From Alphaproteobacteria bacterium (GTDB taxonomy: Bacteria > Pseudomonadota > Alphaproteobacteria > Micavibrionales > Micavibrionaceae), in contig JAJFGS010000013.1 of assembly GCA_021775995.1 (NCBI GenBank), positions 372,001 through 436,000 on the forward strand: 64,000 nt of DNA, read 5' to 3'. Of the stretch, positions 24,781-34,165 are shown one piece after another (within the stretch, counting starts at the first letter, position 1; every line of letters begins with the position of its first letter). The notes beneath the pieces are model-generated. The model was given only the letters and a program-made list of their open reading frames with translations. It was not told the origin of the DNA and did no database searches. The position numbers were made by a program, and so were the translations under genes.

Positions 24781-26043
24781 ATGAGCAAATCTGAACCAGA
24801 ATTAGTGACATTTGGTTGTCGTCTCAACACGTATGAGAGCGAGGTTATGCGGAACCACGCCAAAAATGCGGGGCTTGGGGATGCTATTATCTTTAATACG
24901 TGTGCTGTGACGAAGGAGGCCGAGCGGCAAGCCCGGCAGGCTATACGCCGTGCACGACGAGAAAACCCTGAGGCAAAAATTATTGTTACGGGATGTTCTG
25001 CACAGATTGCCCCACAGACTTATGCAGAGATGGATGAGGTTGATAAAATTATCGGTAATGACCTGAAGTTGAAGGCGGAAACTTGGAAAGGTTTTGGGGG
25101 ACTTGAGGGCACAGAACGTGTGTTGGTCAATGATATTATGTCCGTGAAGGAAACGGCAGGGCATTTGATTGAGGGGGTAGAAGGCCATGCGCGTGCCTTT
25201 ATCCAAGTTCAGAATGGATGTGATCATCGTTGTACCTTTTGCATTATTCCTTATGGACGGGGTAATTCACGGAGCGTGCCGATTGGTGAAATTGCCGAGC
25301 AGGTGAGAAAGTTGGTGGATAGTGGTTATAACGAAATTGTGATGACAGGGGTGGATGTCACCTCCTATGGCGCAGATTTACCGGGTACGCCAAGCCTTGG
25401 GCAGATGATACGGCGTATATTGGCATTGGTGCCGGAATTGCCGAGGTTGAGGTTGTCTTCTCTAGACCCTGTAGAGATTGACGAAGATTTATGGCGTCTT
25501 ATTGCGGAGGAAGTGCGTCTTATGCCGCATCTTCATATGAGTCTGCAGGCGGGAGACGATATGATCCTAAAACGCATGAAAAGACGTCATTTAAGGGCTG
25601 ATGCGATAGAAATGTGTCGAAAAGCGCGTGAATATCGTCCTGATATGGCCTTTGGTGCGGATATTATCGCTGGATTCCCGACAGAAACCGATGAAATGTT
25701 CCAAAATACGCTAAATATCGTCGAAGAATGCGATTTAACCTTCCTTCATGTGTTTCCTTACTCAGAACGTCCTAGCACACCAGCGGCGAAAATGCCAAGT
25801 GTGCCCGTACCAGTCCGTAAAGAACGCGCAGCAGCTCTGCGTAAGTTGGGGGATAAACAGGTGGAAAAGTTTTTAAGATTTCATGTGAAACAAAAACGCC
25901 AAGTTATTGTGGAACAAGATAATATTGGACGGACTGAACATTTTGCTGCGGTTGAGTTGGATAAGCCTTGCAAGGTTGGATCATTGGTGAATGTCGAGAC
26001 TTGTGGTATAAATGGGACATCTCTTATAGGAAAAGTTTTATAA
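24781..26043 (+). CDS. mtaB: tRNA A37 methylthiotransferase MtaB
   Basis: Radical SAM enzyme that converts t6A37 to ms2t6A37. The track extends upstream to 24649 in a frame that reads over the ICMT-like gene; ATG 24781 (MSKSEPELVTFGCRLN) matches the family start and gives 420 residues. Domains in order: UPF0004 (TFGCRLNTYES, FNTCAVTKEAERQARQ, VTGCSAQ), radical SAM core with CDHRCTFC, and a C-terminal TRAM domain. All six Cys needed for the two iron-sulfur clusters are present. Overlaps the ftsY start by one base. Confidence 0.93.
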   Translation: MSKSEPELVTFGCRLNTYESEVMRNHAKNAGLGDAIIFNTCAVTKEAERQARQAIRRARRENPEAKIIVTGCSAQIAPQTYAEMDEVDKIIGNDLKLKAETWKGFGGLEGTERVLVNDIMSVKETAGHLIEGVEGHARAFIQVQNGCDHRCTFCIIPYGRGNSRSVPIGEIAEQVRKLVDSGYNEIVMTGVDVTSYGADLPGTPSLGQMIRRILALVPELPRLRLSSLDPVEIDEDLWRLIAEEVRLMPHLHMSLQAGDDMILKRMKRRHLRADAIEMCRKAREYRPDMAFGADIIAGFPTETDEMFQNTLNIVEECDLTFLHVFPYSERPSTPAAKMPSVPVPVRKERAAALRKLGDKQVEKFLRFHVKQKRQVIVEQDNIGRTEHFAAVELDKPCKVGSLVNVETCGINGTSLIGKVL

Positions 26044-27224
26044 TGGTTTTCTGGCGCAACAAGAAAAATCAAGGATCACAGGATCGTGAAAACGACGAAG
26101 ATTCTGTTATTCATCATAAAAATGAGCCTGCGTTAAAGCCCGATGTAGATTATGAAACAGATATTGATAAAGACACTAAGCATAGATTAGAACCAACAGA
26201 AGAAAAAATTCTTGAAGAAATGTTGGAGACACCTGTTCCTAAACATACTATCGCTCAAGACATCATTGAAGAAGAAGAGTTAAGTGATCATTCCAACGAA
26301 GGAGGATGGCTATCACGTTTGACTGGCGGTTTGTCAAAGTCGTCGAATAAACTAACCCAAAATATAGCTGATGTATTTACGAAGCGGAAGTTAGACCAAG
26401 ACGCGCTGGATGAGTTAGAAGAAATTCTTATCATGGCAGATATTGGTCCAAAAACTGCAGCGTTGTTGGTTGAAGAGTTTTCTTCGACAAAGTTTGATAA
26501 AGAAGTTGATAACCGCGAAATTCAAAAAGCACTGTCTCAACAAATTACAAAAATTTTAGAGCCTGTGGCTGTGCCGCTTGATATTGGCGCCTGTGAGAGC
26601 AAACCGTTTGTGATGTTGGTCTGTGGTGTCAATGGGGCTGGAAAAACCACGACCATTGGGAAGTTGGCACATGACTATCATATGAAACAGCATAAGAAAG
26701 TTATGATTGCAGCAGCGGATACATTTCGTGCAGCGGCAGTCGAACAACTTGATGTTTGGGCGAAGCGCGCGCATGTACCGCTTATTAAAAAAGATGTTGG
26801 TGCGGATAGTGGCGCGGTGGCTTATGAGGGACTCGAAAAAGCAAAAGCGGAAGGTGTTGATTTGTTGATGATTGATACGGCAGGTCGTTTGCAAAATAAA
26901 TCAAATCTGATGGCAGAATTAGAAAAGATGATCCGCGTTATTAAGAAACAAGATGAAACTGCGCCGCATGCGGTTGTACTGGTTTTGGATTCAACGACAG
27001 GACAAAATGCGCATAGCCAAGTACAAAATTTTAAAGATGTTGTTGATGTTACGGGCTTGGTGGTAACCAAGTTAGATGGTTCGGCCAAGGGTGGGGTGGT
27101 TGTCTCTCTCGCAGCGGAATATGGGTTACCTATTCATGCCGTGGGTGTGGGTGAGAAAATAGAGGATTTAAGTCCGTTTAAGGCCAATGATTACGCCAAA
27201 GCGTTGATGGGCGTGAAGGGGTAA
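26043..27224 (+). CDS. ftsY: Signal recognition particle receptor FtsY
   Basis: Membrane-associated GTPase partner of Ffh. The frame extends upstream inside mtaB; ATG 26043 overlaps the mtaB stop (TAATG) and gives 393 residues. An acidic N-terminal A domain (residues 1-100) with many Asp/Glu is followed by the N domain and the G domain: CGVNGAGKTTTIGKLA, ADTFRAAAVEQL, DTAGR, TKLDGSAKGG, and the end SPFKANDYAKALM. The mtaB-ftsY arrangement is common in alphaproteobacteria. Confidence 0.95.
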   Translation: MVFWRNKKNQGSQDRENDEDSVIHHKNEPALKPDVDYETDIDKDTKHRLEPTEEKILEEMLETPVPKHTIAQDIIEEEELSDHSNEGGWLSRLTGGLSKSSNKLTQNIADVFTKRKLDQDALDELEEILIMADIGPKTAALLVEEFSSTKFDKEVDNREIQKALSQQITKILEPVAVPLDIGACESKPFVMLVCGVNGAGKTTTIGKLAHDYHMKQHKKVMIAAADTFRAAAVEQLDVWAKRAHVPLIKKDVGADSGAVAYEGLEKAKAEGVDLLMIDTAGRLQNKSNLMAELEKMIRVIKKQDETAPHAVVLVLDSTTGQNAHSQVQNFKDVVDVTGLVVTKLDGSAKGGVVVSLAAEYGLPIHAVGVGEKIEDLSPFKANDYAKALMGVKG

Positions 27225-27340
27225 CAGGTCACTTATCCTTTGCCACAACTTTATTACATAAATAAATTCCATAAAGCTCTTTTAATTTACTTTTTTACCT
27301 GTTATAGAACTGTTTAGTTATATTAGGGACTTGGGTATAG

Positions 27341-29764
27341 ATGGTTGAAGTTTTAATCGGGCGTGTGGGTGAAAAAGAAACTTACTCTTTTAGTTTAGAT
27401 GATATTAAACGAGGCGCTGTTCGTGAGAGCGGTCTTTTCTCTGAATTGTTTAAAACAAAGCTCCCTCCAATGGTTTCTGGTGTTCTTGTTTCTGGTGCAG
27501 AACATAAACTATATGAACAGAGATTGGCGACTAAGGAATTTGATTTCCCAATTTATCTTCCACCTTCGGTTTTACCGAAGGCGTTAGAAGATTCAAAAGA
27601 AGAACAAACAGATCAAGTTAATATTACGAAGGCCAAGATTCAAAGAGGGTTTCTATCTCCTGTTTTTTCGCTTGCTTCTACTTTAGAGCCTGTAGAGCGG
27701 GCAGAGTTTTTAAATGGGATAGTAAAACGTGCCCAAACAGATAGCCTTGAAAATTTAATAATTTTTGCTGATGATCGAATGCTTCGTATGGATCCTGTAT
27801 TTTTAGAGCCATTATTTGGGAATTTAAGAAACCATTCGAATGAACAGGTGCGTGAAATTTTTACAGAAGGCCATCCTACCCCAGGCAAGCGTGTAAAAGA
27901 AGTAGATGGTGCGAATTTAGGGATTGTAAACAGTGTTTATAGATATCATCAGGTTGTAAAAGGTTTGATCCGTGAGGGTGTAAAGTTTGATGGATATCAA
28001 TATATGGATACGACCTTATGTTTTGTTCCTATGGTGGCAAAAGGGGTTCCATTACCTGAAAATGGTCTTGTTATTCAAGCTATTGGTGCCCCGAGGGAAT
28101 TAAGAGAGGTTACAGATCATGATGTTCGGCAAGTGGCGAAAGGTAGAATTTTTACCTATGATGATTTTGATAAACCTGTTGGTGAAGATTTTCCAGATTG
28201 GATGACGATTCGTGCTTTAAAAGAATCTGTTTCCCTGAATCAATCCCGCGTAGAACAAGCAACGTACGATAATAAGATTAACAAAGAGAAGGCTCTTGAA
28301 TATCTCACGGAAGTATATTCTCCTGGCGTTGCAATAAAGGCTTTTGTCCATGCTTTAGAAATTCCTAAAAAAGGAACAGTGCCATCCATAAGGCCTAAAT
28401 TTGAACAAACGCAACAACCTGAAAATATTTTAACAACAGGAAGTTTTTTATCAGGTTCATTGGATGAAGAAGACCTGCGTAATGCTTTGTCTGTTAATTC
28501 AGGAAAAAAAGTTAAAAGTTCTAGGGTGAAATTAACTTTAAGGAAGCTTGAGGAAGAAGCCCATACAGCGCAAGCTTTTGCCGTGGTAAATTCCAATAGG
28601 TACCAAATTTCTGATGAAGATATTAAGAAATTTGGAAGTAAAGATAACCTTTCCATCCTTAGAGAGTTAGAAACGAGTCTCGTTGCTGCCTATCTTATTA
28701 CCATGTCTACACAAGCGGGTGCCTCTCAACATATTGGTCGTCCACATTTGGTTCATAGGAGCTGGTACAAACATTTTGGTATGTATCACCCAGATTTTTG
28801 TAATTTGGGATTAACGGGTGATGATGAAAAACAAGCCTATCATTTGTATGATAGTAAAAAAGAAATAGAGCAGGGGTTGAACTCTTTTGATAAGACAACC
28901 TACCAGCACAATGTTGATGTCCCAAAAGATGAATTTAAATCAACGGAAGACCTAAAAGAAAAATTTAGCATAAAAGAAACCGATTATGTTGTCGCGGGCT
29001 ATGGAAGCTCTAGTGGTTTTGCTGATGAAACCTATACGCACCAAAGAGAGCTTTTCTATCAAATGTCCAAAAAGAAAAATGCTGTGTTGGTGATGGGTGG
29101 TGGCACAAGGTCTGGTATGAAGGGTATGATGGATGGCACTATTCAGGCCTTGAAAGAGGGGTATCCCGTTAAGTTAATAGGTATTCGTTCTGAAACGGAT
29201 GTGTCCCCATTAGAGGGGTCTGTTGAGGATTATTTCAAAGAACAAGGATACCCTTTGGCTGAGTCATTAGAAGATAAAGATCTTTTGAGGGCAGCAAATG
29301 GAGAAATTCAAATTTATAAACAGCAGAGAATTTTACCACGTCAATCGAGCATTGCCCAGATTGCCGATGCTGTTGTACTTGGTGATGGTGGTAAGGGAAC
29401 GGCGTTAGAGTTTTTTATTACAGCGGTTCATAACGCAAAGTGCAATTTAACGGGTGAAGGGTTATTGGGGCATACAAGAAGAGTGCCTTTGATTGTGATG
29501 AATCGTGAAATAAAAGTGTATGGTACTAAGCGTGGTATGTACGACGTGTTGCTTGGACCATATAGAGGTAAAGAGCAGCTGATTGGGTTAAAAGAAATGA
29601 CAGGGAAAAACCCAGTGCCGCAGACCGTTGAGTTTTTGTTTGGCCATGCAAAAGGGCGGGAAATGATTTTTGGCCAAGAACAGGGGCATAACTTTGACTT
29701 AAGCGAACAGGTTTTGCCAAATCCTTCAAGTAAAGAACCTGCTTTCCGCCCACGAGCGATGTAG
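27341..29764 (+). CDS. Large protein with C-terminal LOG-like (lysine-decarboxylase-like) nucleotide-hydrolase domain
   Basis: An 807-residue cytoplasmic protein. From about residue 545 it has a Rossmann-type domain of the LOG/SLOG group: YVVAGYGSSSGF, VLVMGGGTRSGMKGMM near 584, and VVLGDGGKGTALEFF near 680, equivalent to PGGxGTxxE. The Arg that precedes this motif in LOG enzymes has a counterpart in ILPRQSSIAQIADA (about 667), and the Glu of GTxxE is kept, so it could cleave the N-glycosidic bond of nucleoside monophosphates. The first 540 residues are not recognised and are larger than the extra domains of E. coli PpnN. The next gene, 40 bases on, is AMP nucleosidase, supporting a nucleotide role. 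Substrate unknown. Confidence 0.72.
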   Translation: MVEVLIGRVGEKETYSFSLDDIKRGAVRESGLFSELFKTKLPPMVSGVLVSGAEHKLYEQRLATKEFDFPIYLPPSVLPKALEDSKEEQTDQVNITKAKIQRGFLSPVFSLASTLEPVERAEFLNGIVKRAQTDSLENLIIFADDRMLRMDPVFLEPLFGNLRNHSNEQVREIFTEGHPTPGKRVKEVDGANLGIVNSVYRYHQVVKGLIREGVKFDGYQYMDTTLCFVPMVAKGVPLPENGLVIQAIGAPRELREVTDHDVRQVAKGRIFTYDDFDKPVGEDFPDWMTIRALKESVSLNQSRVEQATYDNKINKEKALEYLTEVYSPGVAIKAFVHALEIPKKGTVPSIRPKFEQTQQPENILTTGSFLSGSLDEEDLRNALSVNSGKKVKSSRVKLTLRKLEEEAHTAQAFAVVNSNRYQISDEDIKKFGSKDNLSILRELETSLVAAYLITMSTQAGASQHIGRPHLVHRSWYKHFGMYHPDFCNLGLTGDDEKQAYHLYDSKKEIEQGLNSFDKTTYQHNVDVPKDEFKSTEDLKEKFSIKETDYVVAGYGSSSGFADETYTHQRELFYQMSKKKNAVLVMGGGTRSGMKGMMDGTIQALKEGYPVKLIGIRSETDVSPLEGSVEDYFKEQGYPLAESLEDKDLLRAANGEIQIYKQQRILPRQSSIAQIADAVVLGDGGKGTALEFFITAVHNAKCNLTGEGLLGHTRRVPLIVMNREIKVYGTKRGMYDVLLGPYRGKEQLIGLKEMTGKNPVPQTVEFLFGHAKGREMIFGQEQGHNFDLSEQVLPNPSSKEPAFRPRAM

Positions 29765-29804
29765 TAATTCATTGAATTTTTACGATTTTGAGCCATAATA
29801 GAGC

Positions 29805-31235
29805 ATGGTTCAAACACTCAAAATTAAAAAACCCAAACAATTTAAAGAAGCAGATAAAGCCTGCGCAGCAATTAAAGAGATTTATGAGGCTCAAATCGCG
29901 TTTTTGTGCGCTCAATTTGATGCTTTTTCAAAGGGTAAGTCTTTGAAGGGAAAAGTGAGTGGTTACTATCCTTATATTAGAATTAATGTAGGTGACCGTT
30001 CTTTTGAAAAGTTAGCATCGGATAAAAAACATTCTTATGGTTTTGTATCTAAGGCTGGCGTCTATGAAACAACTGTAACACGCCCAGATATTTATCATCA
30101 TTATTACTTAGATCAATTAACGCATATTATTCGTAATCATGGCTGTAATATTGAGGTTGGGGTGAGTGAGGCGCCCATTCCTATACATTTTGCGTTGGGA
30201 GAAAATTACCATTTAGAAGGGGATTTAACCCAAGAAGATTTGGATAAAATGTCACAATTTTTTGATGTGCCAGATTTAGAAATTATGGATGATAGAATTG
30301 CAAATTCAACTTATATTGCGCCCAACGGACAATCCAGTCCACTATCTTTGTTTACGGCACCACGTACAGATTTAAGTTTAATGCGACTGAGACATTATAC
30401 AGGAACAAATGCAGCGCATTTTCAAAACTATGTTATTTTTACCAATTACCAATTTTATATTGATGAATTTATAAAAATCAGTGAAGAAAAGGTTGGTGAA
30501 GATGGCTATACAGAGTTTGTTGGACCAAGCACGGAAGGGCGTATGCCGCAGATGCCTGCTTATCATTTAAAGCAAAGTAATGGCATGGGGATTACCATGA
30601 TTAATATTGGTGTTGGGCCGTCAAACGCAAAAAATATTTCTGATCATGTGGCTGTGCTTCGCCCGCATGCTTGGTTGATGTTGGGACATTGTGCGGGATT
30701 GAGAAATTCACAACAATTAGGTGATTATGTTTTGGCGCATGGATATTTGCGTGAAGATAATGTTCTTTATCATGATTTGAATCCAGGTATTCCTTTGCCC
30801 GCTTTATCAGAGATTCAATTAGCATTAGAGGAGGCGGTTCGTGAAGTAACGAAGCTTGAGGGGCATGATGTGAAAAAAGTGATGCGCACAGGAACAGTGG
30901 CAACGGTTGATGATAGAAATTGGGAGTTACGCGCATCGTTAAGGCAAAACCAAAGATTTTCTCAAAGTCGAGCGATTGCGCTTGATATGGAATCGGGAAC
31001 AATTGCGGCCAATGGATTTAGATTCCGTGTACCTTATGGTTCATTGTTATGCGTGTCCGATAAACCGCTTCATGGGCAATTAAAACTACCGGGAATGGCG
31101 GATAGTTTTTATCGTAAACGTGTTAATCAACATTTAGAAGTTGGTTTGCGAGCGATGGAAATTTTACGTGAAATTGGCCCAGAGAAGCTTCATAGTCGGA
31201 AGTTGCGGTCATTTAATGAGGTTGCTTTTCAGTAA
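29805..31235 (+). CDS. amn: AMP nucleosidase Amn
   Basis: Hydrolyses AMP to adenine and ribose 5-phosphate. The 476-residue chain has the length and layout of E. coli Amn: an N-terminal AMN domain (about residues 20-170) and a C-terminal phosphorylase-like domain with INIGVGPSNAKNISDHVAVLRPHAWLMLGHCAGLR near residue 268, and ALDMESGTIAANGFRFRVPYGSLLCVSDKPLHG near 392, where the Asp and Glu that act on the sugar and base are found. It follows the LOG-like gene by 40 bases and may share a transcript with it. Confidence 0.92.
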   Translation: MVQTLKIKKPKQFKEADKACAAIKEIYEAQIAFLCAQFDAFSKGKSLKGKVSGYYPYIRINVGDRSFEKLASDKKHSYGFVSKAGVYETTVTRPDIYHHYYLDQLTHIIRNHGCNIEVGVSEAPIPIHFALGENYHLEGDLTQEDLDKMSQFFDVPDLEIMDDRIANSTYIAPNGQSSPLSLFTAPRTDLSLMRLRHYTGTNAAHFQNYVIFTNYQFYIDEFIKISEEKVGEDGYTEFVGPSTEGRMPQMPAYHLKQSNGMGITMINIGVGPSNAKNISDHVAVLRPHAWLMLGHCAGLRNSQQLGDYVLAHGYLREDNVLYHDLNPGIPLPALSEIQLALEEAVREVTKLEGHDVKKVMRTGTVATVDDRNWELRASLRQNQRFSQSRAIALDMESGTIAANGFRFRVPYGSLLCVSDKPLHGQLKLPGMADSFYRKRVNQHLEVGLRAMEILREIGPEKLHSRKLRSFNEVAFQ

Positions 31236-31283
31236 TCTTAATACTCAAGATTTATCTATATAGCGTTGATTTCAAAGTAATTA

Positions 31284-31562
31284 TTAGACTGAAATATCTA
31301 AAATAGAGCCTCGTTCTTGGCTATTATTGAATATTTGGCTGGGGTCTATGCGGGATTGATCACGTGATAGTGCCAATTTTTGTGCAATTTCTTCTGTTTT
31401 ACCTGGATTTACTACGGCGTCCTGCGTTTGGACGGCTTGTGGTGGATTTTGCACTTTTGGCGTATTTGCAGGGTTTTGAGGGGCTTGATTAGGCTCAAAA
31501 GCCTTGCTGGCAGGCGATTGTTGTTGAAATCCAGCATTTCCAGCATTTATTGACCCAATCAT
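31284..31562 (-). CDS. Small Gln/Pro/Asn-rich protein, unknown
   Basis: A 92-residue protein of low complexity: residues 12-55 are rich in Gln, Pro, Ala and Asn and probably disordered; the end KLALSRDQSRIDPSQIFNNSQERGSILDISV looks more ordered, and a terminal RGS.LDI.V is reminiscent of small proteins found near flagellar genes in alphaproteobacteria (memory only). A strong ribosome site (GAGGAG) precedes ATG 31562. It shares its upstream region, including a candidate CtrA site, with the divergent DUF2336 gene. Confidence 0.6.
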   Translation of the reverse strand: MIGSINAGNAGFQQQSPASKAFEPNQAPQNPANTPKVQNPPQAVQTQDAVVNPGKTEEIAQKLALSRDQSRIDPSQIFNNSQERGSILDISV

Positions 31563-31638
31563 GAATTCTCCTCATTAACCTTTTATTTACATAATTTGCA
31601 TTCGTGAAATTATGAATGTTAAACTTAATAGTAAGACG

Positions 31639-31670
31639 ATTATTAAGAATAACTTAAATTTCTTAATAAT
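31639..31670. repeat. Inverted repeat in a divergent promoter region
   Basis: ATTATTAAGAA, 10 bases, TTCTTAATAAT: a perfect 11-bp inverted repeat in the gap between the genes at 31562 (- strand) and 31738 (+ strand). It overlaps the candidate CtrA site and could be a dimeric operator. Confidence 0.6.
31643..31657. promoter_or_regulatory. Candidate CtrA-binding site
   Basis: TTAA, seven bases, TTAA, the alphaproteobacterial CtrA pattern TTAA-N7-TTAAC apart from the last base. AT-rich sequence gives such matches by chance, so this is a lead only. Placement between two divergent genes, one encoding a DUF2336 protein, makes it plausible. Confidence 0.35.
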
Positions 31671-31737
31671 TCTTAAAACATGAATGAACAAAGATAAATA
31701 TAAATTTTAACCAATTCTAAATCTTTTAGGTGTAAAT

Positions 31738-32964
31738 ATGAACGTAGTAAAAAGAAATACTTATGAAGAATTAGATATAGTTTTTCAAGATAGTCCAAAA
31801 ATTAATAATACTGCTATTAAAACAAAGCAGAGCAATAAAATACGGGGTTACAAAGAATTGGTCTTAGATTTATTAGAAAAATCACCTGAGGTGGGACGGT
31901 TGCTTGTCAAATTGCATGACCGTAATATGCTATATATCATGGCTAAGTCGCCAGACGATATGGCTCGTGCCGAACTTACACAAACAATCGTCGATTTACT
32001 AAGTTTTGAATTAACACCTGCAGAGGATGAACTTATTGCAGATGTTCTTATGAGCTTAATACAGCAAGCAGAAAGGGATTTACGTCGTTCCCTTGCTGAA
32101 AGACTTGCGGTCATGGAAGATGTTCCATTGCGTATTGTTTTAAATCTTGCTAGCGACGAAATTTTTGTTGCAGATTCTGTTTTAAGAAAAAGTGCTGATT
32201 TAAAAGATTTTGATCTTATTTATATCCTAAAAGCAAAAGATAAAGAGCATTGGCAATCCATTGCAAAGCGGCCAGAAATATCAGATAAATTGATTACGAT
32301 GTTGGCGGATACAAATGATCTGGGGACAGCTATAAACCTAACATATAATAAGGCAATCCGTTTGAATTCATATGTCGTTTCTAAGTTTTTTGAAATGGCA
32401 AAAGAATCCGATAATTTAGCAAAACCATTATTGATGCGCGAAGAGTTGTTACCTGAAATGGCAAGCACGCTTTATAAGTTTGTAGGAGAAGAGCTTAAAA
32501 CCTATATTAGGGAAAATTTTGGTGCAACAGATTTTGTTGATGCAGCAATTGATGAAATTACATCTGATTTTGCGTTGGTTGATAATGGTAATTATAAACC
32601 AACCCCAGATATGGTTGTTCAAGCCGAATTGTTGATGGAAAAGGGTTTTTTAAATTCAGGGGTTATGGTTGAAAGCCTTAGGAGCGGACAAATTGCAAGT
32701 TTTGTAGCGCAATTTTCAGTTTATTGTGGACTGCCTGTTGAAACGGTCAATGAATTGATAAAACAAAAAACAGCTCAAGGAATGGCGGTTGCGTGTAAGG
32801 CAATGGTTATTGCAAAATCAGATTTTATCAATATGTTTTTATTGACGTCACGTGTAAGAGGCGCACGTATCATTGATGAAAATGACTTGTCTCGTGCTAT
32901 ATCATACTATGATAGGGTATCAGAAACATTGGCAAAATCTTTGCTCAATAAACAACGCCACTAA
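31738..32964 (+). CDS. DUF2336 domain protein
   Basis: A 408-residue cytoplasmic, mostly helical protein. The stretch DLLEKSPEVGRLLVKLHDRNMLYIMAK, then VDLLSFELTPAEDELIADVLMSLIQQAERDLRRSLAERLAVMEDVPLRIVLNLASDEIFVADSVLRKS matches the DUF2336 (COG5330) pattern, a HEAT-like family largely restricted to alphaproteobacteria and often linked with motility or cell-cycle genes. The specific function is unknown. Its 3' end is four bases from the convergent pgk. The leader is AT-rich, with a candidate CtrA site. Confidence 0.78.
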   Translation: MNVVKRNTYEELDIVFQDSPKINNTAIKTKQSNKIRGYKELVLDLLEKSPEVGRLLVKLHDRNMLYIMAKSPDDMARAELTQTIVDLLSFELTPAEDELIADVLMSLIQQAERDLRRSLAERLAVMEDVPLRIVLNLASDEIFVADSVLRKSADLKDFDLIYILKAKDKEHWQSIAKRPEISDKLITMLADTNDLGTAINLTYNKAIRLNSYVVSKFFEMAKESDNLAKPLLMREELLPEMASTLYKFVGEELKTYIRENFGATDFVDAAIDEITSDFALVDNGNYKPTPDMVVQAELLMEKGFLNSGVMVESLRSGQIASFVAQFSVYCGLPVETVNELIKQKTAQGMAVACKAMVIAKSDFINMFLLTSRVRGARIIDENDLSRAISYYDRVSETLAKSLLNKQRH

Positions 32965-32968
32965 TTAT

Positions 32969-34138
32969 TTACGCTGCTTTTGCATCTTGTTTCTGTAGGG
33001 CTACGACGCCTGGCAGTTCTTTACCTTCTATCCATTCTAAAAACGCACCACCAGCAGTAGAAATATAGCTGAAATCATTGATGACTCCAGCATTGTCAAG
33101 AGCAGAGACGGTATCTCCACCACCAGCTACACTTAAAAGCTTACCTGCTTTGGTTAAGGCGGCAACTTTTTGTGCGACTTTGTTTGTTCCGTTGTCAAAA
33201 GGTTTCATTTCAAAAACACCCATAGGACCGTTCCAGAGAACTGTTTTTGCATTGTCCAACATAGCTTCGATGTTTTTGATGGTCTCAGGTCCGATGTCAA
33301 CGCTCTCTTGGTCATCGGCAATATGGTCGAGACCTATGACTTCGTAATCCGCATTTTCTTTGAACTCACGAATGGCGATACGGTCAGAAGGTAAAATTAT
33401 TTCACATCCTGCGGCTTTTGCTTTTTGTTGAATTGATTTTACTTCTTCAGCCATATCTTTTTCGCATAGTGATTGTCCTACTGGATACCCCATTGCAAAT
33501 AAGAAAGTGTTGGCCATGCCGCCGCCTAAAACAAGATAATCAACTTTTTGAACCAAGTTGTTAAGAACATTTAGCTTGGTAGAAATTTTTGCCCCACCAA
33601 CAATAGCGACAACAGGTTTTTTAGGAGATTCGAGGGCGTTTGTCAGGGCTTTTAATTCAGCTTCCATGAGCAAGCCTGCGGCACAAGGCAAGAGGTGCGC
33701 CAATTTTTCAGTTGAGGCATGGGCGCGGTGTGCAGCAGAGAAAGCATCGTTGACGAAGATGTCACCAAGCGCTGCGAGTTCTTTTGCATAGGCTAAATCA
33801 TTTTCTTCTTCGCCTGGATTAAAGCGTACATTTTCAAGAAGAGTGATGTTTGATTGGCTGTCTGAGTCAAAACCAACTTCAACGCCCCATTGTTTTGTTA
33901 AAAGAGGAGGGAGGAATGAAAGAGAATAATCAGGATTTACTTTTCCTTTCGGGCGACCAAAATGGGACAAAATAACAATTTTGCAGTTTTGTTTCGTTAA
34001 GTAATCAATAGTTGGTTTTAAGCGATCAATGCGTGTTGTGTCTGCCACTTTACGATCTTGCATAGGGACGTTCAAATCTACACGGAGTAGAACGGTTTTA
34101 TTGTTCAGATCAAAATCATTTAAAGTTTTAAAGTTCAT
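32969..34138 (-). CDS. pgk: Phosphoglycerate kinase
   Basis: Glycolytic enzyme transferring phosphate from 1,3-bisphosphoglycerate to ADP. The track begins at TTG 34159; ATG 34138 (MNFKTLNDFDLNNKTVLLRVDLNVP) matches the family start and gives 389 residues, though the ribosome site is weak either way. Hallmarks: VLLRVDLNVP, ILSHFGRPKG, VNDAFSAAHRAHAS, VGGAKISTKL, WNGPMGVFE and SVAGGGDTVSAL. Gene order pip-pgk on the - strand, 28 bases between them with this start. Confidence 0.94.
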   Translation of the reverse strand: MNFKTLNDFDLNNKTVLLRVDLNVPMQDRKVADTTRIDRLKPTIDYLTKQNCKIVILSHFGRPKGKVNPDYSLSFLPPLLTKQWGVEVGFDSDSQSNITLLENVRFNPGEEENDLAYAKELAALGDIFVNDAFSAAHRAHASTEKLAHLLPCAAGLLMEAELKALTNALESPKKPVVAIVGGAKISTKLNVLNNLVQKVDYLVLGGGMANTFLFAMGYPVGQSLCEKDMAEEVKSIQQKAKAAGCEIILPSDRIAIREFKENADYEVIGLDHIADDQESVDIGPETIKNIEAMLDNAKTVLWNGPMGVFEMKPFDNGTNKVAQKVAALTKAGKLLSVAGGGDTVSALDNAGVINDFSYISTAGGAFLEWIEGKELPGVVALQKQDAKAA

Positions 34139-34165
34139 CTTGTTTGGCTTTCTTTCCAATGTATT

